Assembly (NCBI GenBank): GCA_016199375.1
Contig: JACQGV010000086.1
Span: 1 to 5,156, forward strand
DNA length: 5,156 nucleotides
Origin: Chloroflexota bacterium
GTDB lineage: Bacteria > Chloroflexota > Dehalococcoidia > SHYM01
Direction of reading: 5' to 3'
Shown here: positions 1 through 5,156 of the stretch, in pieces
Layout: each line of letters begins with the position of its first letter
Position numbering within the stretch: the first letter of the stretch is position 1
Made by a program: the position numbers and the translations under genes
The notes under the pieces: generated by a model
Databases searched by the model: none
Told to the model about the DNA's origin: nothing
Seen by the model: the letters and a program-made list of their open reading frames with translations, nothing else

Positions 1-864
1 GACCTCGGCGCCCAGGTCCGGAAGGAGATGGTAGCAACCCTGGGGGAGATGGGGGTCCGCGTGGAGACCAGCCACCATGAGGTGGCCATGGGGCAGCACG
101 AGATTGACTTCCAGTACGACACCGCTCTGCGCACGGCCGACCACGTGGTGACCCTGAGGTATGCTCTCAAGGCTGTGGCCAGGAAACATAACCTGCACGT
201 GACCTTCATGCCTAAGCCCCTTTACGGCATCGCCGGCTCGGGAATGCACACTCATCAGAGCCTGGTGAGGCTGAGCGACGGCAAGAACGCCTTCTTTGAC
301 CCTCGGGACGAGTATGGCCTCTCCGAGGTTGCCCGCTACTTCATCGCCGGGCAGCTCCACCACGCCCGCGGGATGAGCGCCGTCCTGTGTCCCCTGGTCA
401 ACTCCTACAAGCGGCTGGTGGCGGGCTACGAGGCCCCCGCCTATATCACCTGGGCGCGGATCAACCGCTCCGCCCTGGTACGGGTGCCCCAGATCGCCCC
501 CTCTCACCCGGAGGCGACGCGGCTGGAGCTGCGGAGCCCCGACCCCTCCTGCAATCCCTATCTGGCCTTCGCGGTGATGCTGAAGTGCGGGCTCGATGGC
601 ATCAAGAAGCGGCTGCCGCTGCCCGCTCCGGTGGAAGAGAACCTCTACACCTTCGACCCCGCGGAGCTGCGCCGGCGCAGCATCGGCCTCCTGCCCGCGA
701 CCTTGGGCCAGGCCCTGGAGGAGCTGAGCCGCGACGAGGTGGTCCAGGAGGCCCTGGGCGAGCAGCTCTACGCCAGTTTTCTGGAGGCCAAGGGCATCGA
801 GTGGGAGGACTACCGGCGCCACGTGAGCCAGTGGGAGCTGGACCACTACCTGGAAACGTTCTAG
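1..864 (+). CDS. glnA: Glutamine synthetase, class I alpha type (GS-1), 5' end missing
   Basis: Class I glutamine synthetase family; the canonical reaction joins ammonia to glutamate with ATP in the cytoplasm. The frame is open from base 1, so the gene enters from outside the window. The 287 visible residues align from about residue 163 of the 444-residue B. subtilis GlnA to the C-terminus, so roughly 160 residues (beta-grasp domain and first metal-binding glutamates) are absent. Visible catalytic-domain motifs are SHHEVAMGQHEID (two metal/ammonium-site glutamates), TFMPKP, GSGMHTHQSL with the catalytic-site histidine (247-249), NSYKRLVAGYEAP with the flap glutamate, NRSALVRVP, and ELRSPDPSCNPYLAF. 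The C-terminus lacks an adenylylation tyrosine loop and ends in the GSI-alpha style (WELDHYLETF). Two oddities are seen: the Asn-loop asparagine before GSGMH is alanine (232-234), and the usual Pro of [10 protein letters not shown] is Ala. The regulator gene follows after 51 bases, probably in the same transcript. Family membership is certain; glutamate as the physiological substrate is less so. Confidence 0.93.
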   Translation, partial: DLGAQVRKEMVATLGEMGVRVETSHHEVAMGQHEIDFQYDTALRTADHVVTLRYALKAVARKHNLHVTFMPKPLYGIAGSGMHTHQSLVRLSDGKNAFFDPRDEYGLSEVARYFIAGQLHHARGMSAVLCPLVNSYKRLVAGYEAPAYITWARINRSALVRVPQIAPSHPEATRLELRSPDPSCNPYLAFAVMLKCGLDGIKKRLPLPAPVEENLYTFDPAELRRRSIGLLPATLGQALEELSRDEVVQEALGEQLYASFLEAKGIEWEDYRRHVSQWELDHYLETF

Positions 865-868
865 CGGC

Positions 869-882
869 CCCGACTTGTCGGG
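869..882 (+). other. Short hairpin between GS-1 and the regulator
   Basis: CCCGAC-TT-GTCGGG is a perfect 6-bp dyad starting five bases after the GS-1 stop codon. As RNA it folds as a 5-bp stem capped by a CUUG tetraloop, a loop type known to be unusually stable. No T-run follows, so it is not a normal intrinsic terminator. It could protect the GS-1 mRNA end or weaken read-through into the regulator gene. Its function is inferred only. Confidence 0.4.
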
Positions 883-915
883 ACGCCCAGCAGTTGAGAG
901 CCTCGGTGCAGCGCG

Positions 916-2577
916 ATGCCTACGGTGGAGCAGCTCTGGCGACAGGCCCTCCCCCAGGAGACAGGGCTCCTGGCCGGGGCGAAAGGGCTGGCCCGCGAGG
1001 TCTCCTGGGTGACGACCCTGCGCCCGCGGCCCCCGGCCTTCGATGTCCTCAAGGGTGGGGAGCTCGCCCTGGTTTCGCTCCAAACCCTGCGCCTCCTCGA
1101 CTCCACGCTGACCCTGCGCCGGCTCCTGGCCTCCCTCACCGAGGTGGACGTGGCAGCCGTCGCTGTCCTGGGAACGGTCCCCCAGGACGCGCGGGAGGCC
1201 GCCGAGAGCCAGCACCTTCCCCTGCTGCAGCTTCCTGAACGTTCGAGCCTGGCTGAGGTGGAGCAACGGGCGCTGCGTCTGGTCTTTGAGCAGCAGAGCC
1301 AGCTCCAGCAGTTGGGGCAGGAGGCCTACCGGCAGCTCACGGAGCTGGCCATCAGCGGGAGGGGGACCGCCGCCATCGCCGAGAAGCTCTGCGAGCTGAC
1401 GGCCCGCGCCGTGCTGGTTGAGGATGAGACCTTCGAGCCCCGCTTCTACCTTGCCCCGCCGGGGCTGCGCCTCGCGCGGGAGGAGGCCCTGGCCGCGGTG
1501 CGCGGCGGGCGTGCTCAGGTGGCCGCCTGGCTGGCCGGCGTCTCCTGGACCGCCGCGGAGCCGCCGGTGGCCCGGTTCGAGCTGCCGCTGGCCCCTGCGG
1601 CAGGCTTAGGACAGGCTCTAGCCCGCCTGGTCGCGCCCATCGGCGGCGGTGAGGGGCATCCCGCTCTGCTCTCCTTGATCGGGCCCCAGCGGGAGCTGGG
1701 CCCCATGGACCGGGTCGCGGCCAGCCGGGGGGCAGCGGCCTGCGCCATTGAACGGGCGCGGGAGCGGGCGGTGATGGAGGCGGAGGAGCGCCTGCAGGCG
1801 GACTTCCTGGACGAGCTCTTCGCCGGCACCTACTCCAGCGCCGCGGCCCTGCGGGACCGTGCCCGGCGCTTTGGCTGTGATCTGGACCGGCCCTACGTGG
1901 TCGCCGCGGCCAGGGTTGAAGAGGGGCTCCCCGGCCGCCCGACCACGGCCCAGCCGGCGCTCCGTCGGGCGGCCGAGGAGGCAGGGGGACTGGCCCGCGG
2001 GAGGGGAAACCAGATGGCGCTGCTGCTGCCGGCGGAAGCGGCTGCCGACGGAGCAGCCATCAAGCGGCTGGGGGAGACGCTGGTCCAGCGCGCCGCGTCC
2101 ACCGCTGACGGCGCCCAGGTCTCCCTCGCCCTGGGGCGCCGCCACCCCGGGCTGGAGGGCATCACCCGGTCCTATCGAGAGGCCGAGCAGGGGTTGTCCC
2201 TGGGCCTGCGGCTGTTCGGCCCCGGCCACGTGACCTATTTCGGCGACCTGGGCATATACCGGCTGCTCCTCGGCCTCAAGGGCAAGGAGGAGCTGGAGGC
2301 CTTCTACCAGGAGACCCTGGGGTCCCTGGCGGCCTACGACAAGAAGAAGTCGGGGGAGCTCACCGAGACCCTCAAGGCCTATTTCGCCGCCCAGAACAGC
2401 CCCACCGAGGCGGCGCGGCTGCTGCACCTGCACCGCAACACCATGCTGTACCGGCTGGGGCGCATCCAGCAGCTTACGGGGCTGGACCTGCAGGACGCCG
2501 ATATCTGTCTCGCCTTGCACCTGGCCCTGCGGGTAGGGGAGACCTTGCGGGCCCTGGAGCAGCCCGCCGACCGCTGA
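916..2577 (+). CDS. PucR-family transcriptional regulator
   Basis: A 553-residue cytoplasmic DNA-binding regulator with the three-part PucR layout. Residues 1 to about 125 match the PucR N-terminal (purine catabolism regulator-like) domain, with the typical GLAREVSWV and LKGGELAL segments. A helical, Gln/Glu-rich linker follows from about 115 to 150. The middle, about 150-275, is a poorly conserved putative sensor region. The helix REAVM-like stretch to FLDELFAG (297-304) leads into the CdaR GGDEF-like domain, about 305-440, containing SYREAEQGL (419-427). The C-terminal PucR helix-turn-helix includes SPTEAARLLHLHRNTMLYRL (495-514). The ATG at 916 is the first available start after an in-frame TGA at 895-897; a weak GGTG at 905-908 may be its SD. 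Family members control purine, amine, amino-acid or sugar-diacid use and are often encoded beside their targets, so the flanking GS genes are likely targets. The effector cannot be read from the sequence. Confidence 0.92.
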   Translation: MPTVEQLWRQALPQETGLLAGAKGLAREVSWVTTLRPRPPAFDVLKGGELALVSLQTLRLLDSTLTLRRLLASLTEVDVAAVAVLGTVPQDAREAAESQHLPLLQLPERSSLAEVEQRALRLVFEQQSQLQQLGQEAYRQLTELAISGRGTAAIAEKLCELTARAVLVEDETFEPRFYLAPPGLRLAREEALAAVRGGRAQVAAWLAGVSWTAAEPPVARFELPLAPAAGLGQALARLVAPIGGGEGHPALLSLIGPQRELGPMDRVAASRGAAACAIERARERAVMEAEERLQADFLDELFAGTYSSAAALRDRARRFGCDLDRPYVVAAARVEEGLPGRPTTAQPALRRAAEEAGGLARGRGNQMALLLPAEAAADGAAIKRLGETLVQRAASTADGAQVSLALGRRHPGLEGITRSYREAEQGLSLGLRLFGPGHVTYFGDLGIYRLLLGLKGKEELEAFYQETLGSLAAYDKKKSGELTETLKAYFAAQNSPTEAARLLHLHRNTMLYRLGRIQQLTGLDLQDADICLALHLALRVGETLRALEQPADR

Positions 2578-2697
2578 GCGGGAAGCGCCCCCTCCCGGGG
2601 ACAGGGGTGTGGACGATTCGCCCAACGCGGGCACGGCTATTTTCGGGCGTTTAGCCTATGGACGGAGCAGGGGCAGTTTGCTAATCTGCCTGGGTGT

Positions 2698-2715
2698 CCT
2701 GGCCTGGGGGCCGGG
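2698..2715 (+). other. GC-rich hairpin in GS-2 leader
   Basis: CCTGGCC-TGGG-GGCCGGG forms a 7-bp stem (one G-U pair) with a four-base loop. It is followed by TTAGTTG rather than a real T-run, so it is at best a weak terminator. It may mark the end of the regulator transcript or form part of a leader structure ahead of GS-2. Confidence 0.35.
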
Positions 2716-2734
2716 TTAGTTGATGATGCCCAAA

Positions 2735-2752
2735 GGCGCGGTAGCTCGCGCT
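2735..2752 (+). other. Hairpin just upstream of GS-2 ribosome binding site
   Basis: GCGCG (2736-2740) pairs with CGCGC (2747-2751) around the loop GTAGCT; a G-U pair at 2735/2752 can extend it. The hairpin ends about ten bases before the SD of GS-2, so it could influence ribosome access. No functional proof is visible. Confidence 0.3.
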
Positions 2753-2765
2753 GAGGGCGCTGAGG
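2748..2765 (+). repeat. Tandem 9-bp direct repeat overlapping the GS-2 SD
   Basis: GCGCTGAGG occurs twice with no spacer (2748-2756 and 2757-2765). The second copy supplies the first bases of the SD, and the first copy carries a decoy TGAGG. The first copy also shares its opening bases with the 3' arm of the hairpin at 2735-2752. Confidence 0.6.
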
Positions 2766-2768
2766 AGG
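2762..2768 (+). promoter_or_regulatory. Ribosome binding site of GS-2
   Basis: GAGGAGG lies six bases before the ATG at 2775, a strong SD at normal distance. It fixes the start of GS-2 and suggests efficient translation. Confidence 0.85.
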
Positions 2769-2774
2769 ACGAGC

Positions 2775-4211
2775 ATGACCCCGGCACAGATACTGAAGTT
2801 CTGCCTGGACAACGGCATCAAGGTCGTGGACTTGAAGTTCACCGACCTGCCGGGCACCTGGCAGCACTTCACCATCCCGGTGGAGGAAGTGAGCGACGAC
2901 CCCAAGAAAGGTATCTGGGTCGATGGCTCCGGCTTCGACGGCTCCAGCATCCGCGGCTTCCAGCAGATCCAAGAGAGCGACATGAACCTGATCCCGGACC
3001 CTGCCACCGCCGTCCGGGACCCGGCGCTGGAGATCCCCACCCTCAGCATTGTCTGCGACGTGAACGATCCCCGCTCTCCAGCTCCCCGGGGCGCCTACAG
3101 TCGTGATCCTCGCTACGTCGCCAAGAAGGCCGAGGCTTATCTAACGAGCACCGGCATCGCGGACGTCAGCTACTGGGGGCCCGAGCTGGAGTTCTTCGTC
3201 TTCGAGGACGTGCGCTTCGACTCCGGAGTCCAGCAGGCCTACTACTTCATTGACTCCGACGAGGGGATCTGGAACTCCGGGCGGGAGGAGTTCCCCAACA
3301 CCGCCTACAAGCTCCGCCACAAGGAAGGCTACTTCCCGGTGCCGCCCCACGATACCTTCCAGGACATCCGCAGCGAGATGATCCTGCGGATGATGGAGTG
3401 TGGGTTGGAGATCGAGAAGCACCACCATGAGGTGGCCACAGCGGGCCAGGCGGAGATAGACTTCCGCTACGATTCCCTGGTGAAGACGGCGGATAGGGTG
3501 ATGATGTATAAGTACATCGTCAAGAACGTGGCCCGCAAGCACGGCAAGGTTGCCACCTTCATGCCCAAGCCCCTCTTCGGCGACAACGGCTCCGGCATGC
3601 ACGTCCACCAGTCCCTCTGGAAGAAGGGCAAGCCCCTCTTCTTCGACGAGAAGGGCTACGCCCTCACCAGCCAGCTCTGCCGCTGGTACATCGGTGGTCT
3701 CCTCAAGCACGGCCGCGCCCTCATGGCCTTCTGCGCCCCCACCACCAACTCCTACAAGCGCCTGGTCCCCGGCTACGAGGCCCCTGTGAACCTTGTCTAC
3801 TCCGCCCGCAACCGCTCGGCCGCGGCCCGCATCCCCGTCTACACCGCCCAGCCCAAGGCCAAGCGCATCGAGTTCCGCCCGCCGGACCCCACGTGCAACC
3901 CGTACCTCGCCTTCTCAGCCTTGCTCATGGCCGGCCTCGATGGCATCGAGAACCAGATCGACCCCGGCGCCCCCATGGACAAGAACACCTACGAGCTCTC
4001 CCCGCGTGAGGCCGCACGCCTCAAGACCGTCCCCGGCTCCCTCGAAGAGGCCCTCCGCGCCCTCGAACAGGACCACGACTTCCTCCTCAAGGGCGGTGTC
4101 TTCACGCAGGACGTCCTTGACGTCTGGCTGGAGTACAAGCGCGAAGCCGAGATAGACCCCGTCCGCCTGCGCCCCCACCCGTGGGAGTTCTACCTCTACT
4201 TCGACGCATAA
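2775..4211 (+). CDS. glnA: Glutamine synthetase, class I beta type (GS-2), complete
   Basis: ATP-dependent synthesis of glutamine from glutamate and ammonia; family members are cytoplasmic dodecamers. The 478 residues are close to the 469 of E. coli GlnA. The N-terminal beta-grasp domain holds FDGSSIRGF with Asp55 (E. coli Asp50, ammonium site). The catalytic domain shows GPELEFF (Glu137, Glu139), [14 protein letters not shown] (Glu219, Glu227), [12 protein letters not shown] (Asn271, His276), [13 protein letters not shown] (flap Glu335), [11 protein letters not shown], and [15 protein letters not shown] (Glu366, Arg368). Two GSI-beta marks are present: the roughly 25-residue insertion after GPELEFFVF (about 145-185), and MDKNTYEL, where Tyr406 matches the E. 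coli adenylylation site Tyr397. Control by a GlnE-type adenylyltransferase is therefore likely, though no glnE is in view. The ATG has a strong SD. A terminator follows the gene. Synonymous codon use changes abruptly near 3570: leucine is CTG 8, CTC 2 before, and CTG 3, CTC 19 after. Confidence 0.97.
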   Translation: MTPAQILKFCLDNGIKVVDLKFTDLPGTWQHFTIPVEEVSDDPKKGIWVDGSGFDGSSIRGFQQIQESDMNLIPDPATAVRDPALEIPTLSIVCDVNDPRSPAPRGAYSRDPRYVAKKAEAYLTSTGIADVSYWGPELEFFVFEDVRFDSGVQQAYYFIDSDEGIWNSGREEFPNTAYKLRHKEGYFPVPPHDTFQDIRSEMILRMMECGLEIEKHHHEVATAGQAEIDFRYDSLVKTADRVMMYKYIVKNVARKHGKVATFMPKPLFGDNGSGMHVHQSLWKKGKPLFFDEKGYALTSQLCRWYIGGLLKHGRALMAFCAPTTNSYKRLVPGYEAPVNLVYSARNRSAAARIPVYTAQPKAKRIEFRPPDPTCNPYLAFSALLMAGLDGIENQIDPGAPMDKNTYELSPREAARLKTVPGSLEEALRALEQDHDFLLKGGVFTQDVLDVWLEYKREAEIDPVRLRPHPWEFYLYFDA

Positions 4212-4269
4212 ACCGCATCGTTCCGCGTTGGGGCGAGGTGGTGTGCACCGGAAAACCAACCGAATATCG

Positions 4270-4301
4270 AGAGGCCAGGGGTGACCATCCCTGGCCTCTT
4301 T
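4270..4301 (+). terminator. Intrinsic-type terminator after GS-2
   Basis: AGAGGCCAGGG (4270-4280) is perfectly complementary to CCCTGGCCTCT (4289-4299), an 11-bp stem with an eight-base loop that can close further to four bases. It starts 59 bases past the GS-2 stop. The trailing T-tract is short (CTCTTT then GCTCCC), so termination may be partial. It separates GS-2 from GS-3, which suggests GS-3 is expressed at a different level or from its own promoter. Confidence 0.75.
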
Positions 4302-4384
4302 GCTCCCAACAACTGTAGGTGCGCGGCTTGCTCCGCCAGGGAGACGGGGGACAACGCCCACCGACCGCATAAAGGAGGTCCGCC
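4302..4384 (+). promoter_or_regulatory. GS-3 upstream region with strong SD
   Basis: AAAGGAGGT at 4371-4379 is an almost ideal match to the 16S anti-SD. From the end of GGAGG there are six bases to the GTG at 4385, which fixes that start. Between the terminator and the SD I see only a small GCGG/CCGC hairpin (4323-4326 with 4333-4336) and no believable sigma-70-type promoter. The rest of the GS-2/GS-3 gap (4212-4269) shows no recognisable element. Confidence 0.7.
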
Positions 4385-5156
4385 GTGGACGACCGTCAGG
4401 CCAGCATAGACTACGTACTCCAGACCGCGAAGGAACACGACGTCAGGTTCATACGCATCTGGTTCACCGATATCCTCGGCACACTCAAGAGCGTCGCCAT
4501 CACCGTCGACGAACTCCCGGGCGCCCTCGAAGAGGGCGTCGGCTTCGACGGTTCCTCCATCGAAGGCTTTGCCCGCATCGACGAGTCCGACATGATGGCC
4601 ATGCCCGACCCCAGCACCTTCGCCATCCTCCCCTGGCGGCCGCAGGAGAACCGCGTCGCCCGCATCTTCTGCGATATCCAGCACCCGGACGGCACTCCCT
4701 TCGAAGGCGACCCGCGGTTCGTGCTCCGCCGCAACGTTAAACTGGCGTCCGACCTCGGCTACACGTTCTACGTCGGCCCCGAGCTCGAGTACTTCTACTT
4801 CGCAAGCTCGGAGAGCCCTCAACTACTGGACAAGGGCGGCTACTTCGACATGACACCGCTGGACACGGCAACCGACCTCCGCCGCGAGACCGTCCTCACC
4901 CTCGAAGAACTGGGCATTCCCGTCGAGGCCTCGCACCACGAAGTCGCTCCTTCCCAGCACGAGATCGACCTCCGCTATACGGACGCCCTGACGATGGCCG
5001 ACAACACGATGACGTACCGCCTAGTGGTCAAAGAGGTGGCGATGCGCAACGGCGTCTACGCCACCTTCATGCCCAAGCCCATCGCCGACGAGAACGGCTC
5101 AGGCATGCACACCCACCAGTCGCTCTTCAGGGGTGCCCGCAACGCCTTCTTCGACC
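4385..5156 (+). CDS. glnA: Glutamine synthetase, class I alpha type (GS-3), 3' end missing
   Basis: Glutamine-forming ligase of the GSI-alpha type, open to the right edge; 257 codons are visible of about 445 expected. The GTG start is chosen from the SD six bases upstream and from alignment with the B. subtilis GlnA N-terminus (WFTDILGTLKSV). The beta-grasp domain has FDGSSIEGFARIDESDM with Asp55 and Arg64; the latter matches B. subtilis Arg62, needed for glutamine feedback inhibition. Next come PFEGDPR, GPELEYF (Glu133, Glu135), a short KGGYFDMTP link without the GSI-beta insertion, SHHEVAPSQHEIDLRY (Glu186, Glu193), TFMPKP, and ENGSGMHTHQSLF with Asn237 and His242 intact. All visible catalytic residues are canonical, unlike GS-1. 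Leucine codons favour CTC (14) over CTG (5), as in the 3' half of GS-2 and opposite to GS-1 (about 24 CTG, 8 CTC). It is probably a true ammonia-assimilating, feedback-inhibited enzyme. Confidence 0.95.
   Translation, partial: MDDRQASIDYVLQTAKEHDVRFIRIWFTDILGTLKSVAITVDELPGALEEGVGFDGSSIEGFARIDESDMMAMPDPSTFAILPWRPQENRVARIFCDIQHPDGTPFEGDPRFVLRRNVKLASDLGYTFYVGPELEYFYFASSESPQLLDKGGYFDMTPLDTATDLRRETVLTLEELGIPVEASHHEVAPSQHEIDLRYTDALTMADNTMTYRLVVKEVAMRNGVYATFMPKPIADENGSGMHTHQSLFRGARNAFFD

Larger units (their letters stand above)
2578..2774 (+). promoter_or_regulatory. Leader / probable promoter region of GS-2
   Basis: This 197-base non-coding stretch holds the most AT-rich patch of the area (about 2638-2690). 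Two dyads lie there: GGCTA at 2635-2639 with TAGCC at 2652-2656, and GGCAG at 2672-2676 with CTGCC at 2686-2690. Two GC-rich hairpins lie nearer the gene, at 2698-2715 and 2735-2752. I could not find a convincing -35/-10 pair, a GlnR/TnrA-type box or a known glutamine riboswitch. The gap, the dyads and the adjacent regulator gene make this the likely place for GS-2 promoter and operator elements. That is inference from position and symmetry. Confidence 0.45.

Noticed and set aside
72..88. 17-base word shared by GS-1 and GS-2 (also 3422-3438), containing a CCACC/GGTGG dyad
   Set aside because: It encodes the conserved HHEVA active-site motif in both paralogues, so protein constraint explains both the identity and the dyad.
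1..864. GS-1 as a truncated pseudogene
   Set aside because: The frame is open to the window edge with intact motifs and a normal C-terminus; the missing N-terminal part is explained by the window boundary.
387..1238. Plus-strand open frame of 283 codons across the end of GS-1 and start of the regulator
   Set aside because: Its translation is Gly/Pro/Arg/Ala-rich with no recognisable motif, and it overlaps two certain genes in another frame.
1618..2634. Long minus-strand open frame (338 codons) opposite the regulator gene
   Set aside because: It lies opposite a well-recognised PucR gene. Its low-complexity Gly/Gln/Leu-rich translation is typical of a GC-rich shadow frame, and no family was recognised.
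2578..2774. GlnR/TnrA-type operator (TGTNA-N7-TNACA) upstream of GS-2
   Set aside because: No matching sequence was found in this gap or in the gap before GS-3.
4212..4262. Possible glutamine riboswitch (ATCGTTCC-like start after GS-2)
   Set aside because: Only a few bases resemble the start of the glnA RNA motif; the rest of the conserved core is not seen, and the stretch lies before a terminator, not next to the GS-3 start.
4196..4822. Minus-strand open frame across the GS-2/GS-3 gap
   Set aside because: It covers the GS-3 coding start and the terminator and shows no recognisable domain; it is a shadow of GS-3.

Overview
The window is a GC-rich bacterial nitrogen-metabolism locus. All genes lie on the + strand: three class I glutamine synthetase (GS) genes, with a PucR-family transcriptional regulator between the first two. 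The first GS is cut by the left edge and the third by the right edge. No tRNA, rRNA, CRISPR array, insertion sequence or phage gene was seen. The host cannot be named. High GC, strong Shine-Dalgarno (SD) sites, GSI-alpha enzymes of the Bacillus/archaeal type and a PucR regulator would fit a Chloroflexota (Dehalococcoidia-like) or a GC-rich, possibly thermophilic Bacillota-type genome. This is a low-confidence inference.

Layout. Positions 1-864: C-terminal two thirds of a GSI-alpha enzyme (GS-1). Positions 865-915: short gap with a small CUUG-loop hairpin. Positions 916-2577: PucR-type regulator. Positions 2578-2774: a 197-base leader with several short dyads and a tandem repeat that carries the SD. 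Positions 2775-4211: complete GSI-beta glutamine synthetase (GS-2), with the extra central segment and the conserved adenylylation tyrosine (Tyr406). Positions 4212-4384: intergenic region with a strong terminator hairpin, then a near-perfect SD. Position 4385 to the end: N-terminal 257 residues of a GSI-alpha enzyme (GS-3) that starts with GTG.

How they may work together. GS-2 looks like the type controlled by reversible adenylylation. GS-3 has the arginine (Arg64) matching Bacillus subtilis GlnA Arg62, which is linked to glutamine feedback inhibition. The locus therefore seems to pair differently controlled ammonia-assimilating enzymes. GS-1 is the odd member: the asparagine of the active-site Asn loop is alanine, and it sits directly upstream of the PucR regulator. 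It could be a paralogue with altered kinetics or a gamma-glutamyl ligase for another amine, but the sequence does not settle this.

The most unusual signal is a sharp change in synonymous codon choice inside GS-2 near position 3570. Leucine goes from mostly CTG to mostly CTC, next to a 21-base stretch shared exactly with GS-3. This suggests a recombinant gene or an assembly join. Otherwise the region is recognisable nitrogen metabolism, and I found no convincing evidence of a wholly new system.
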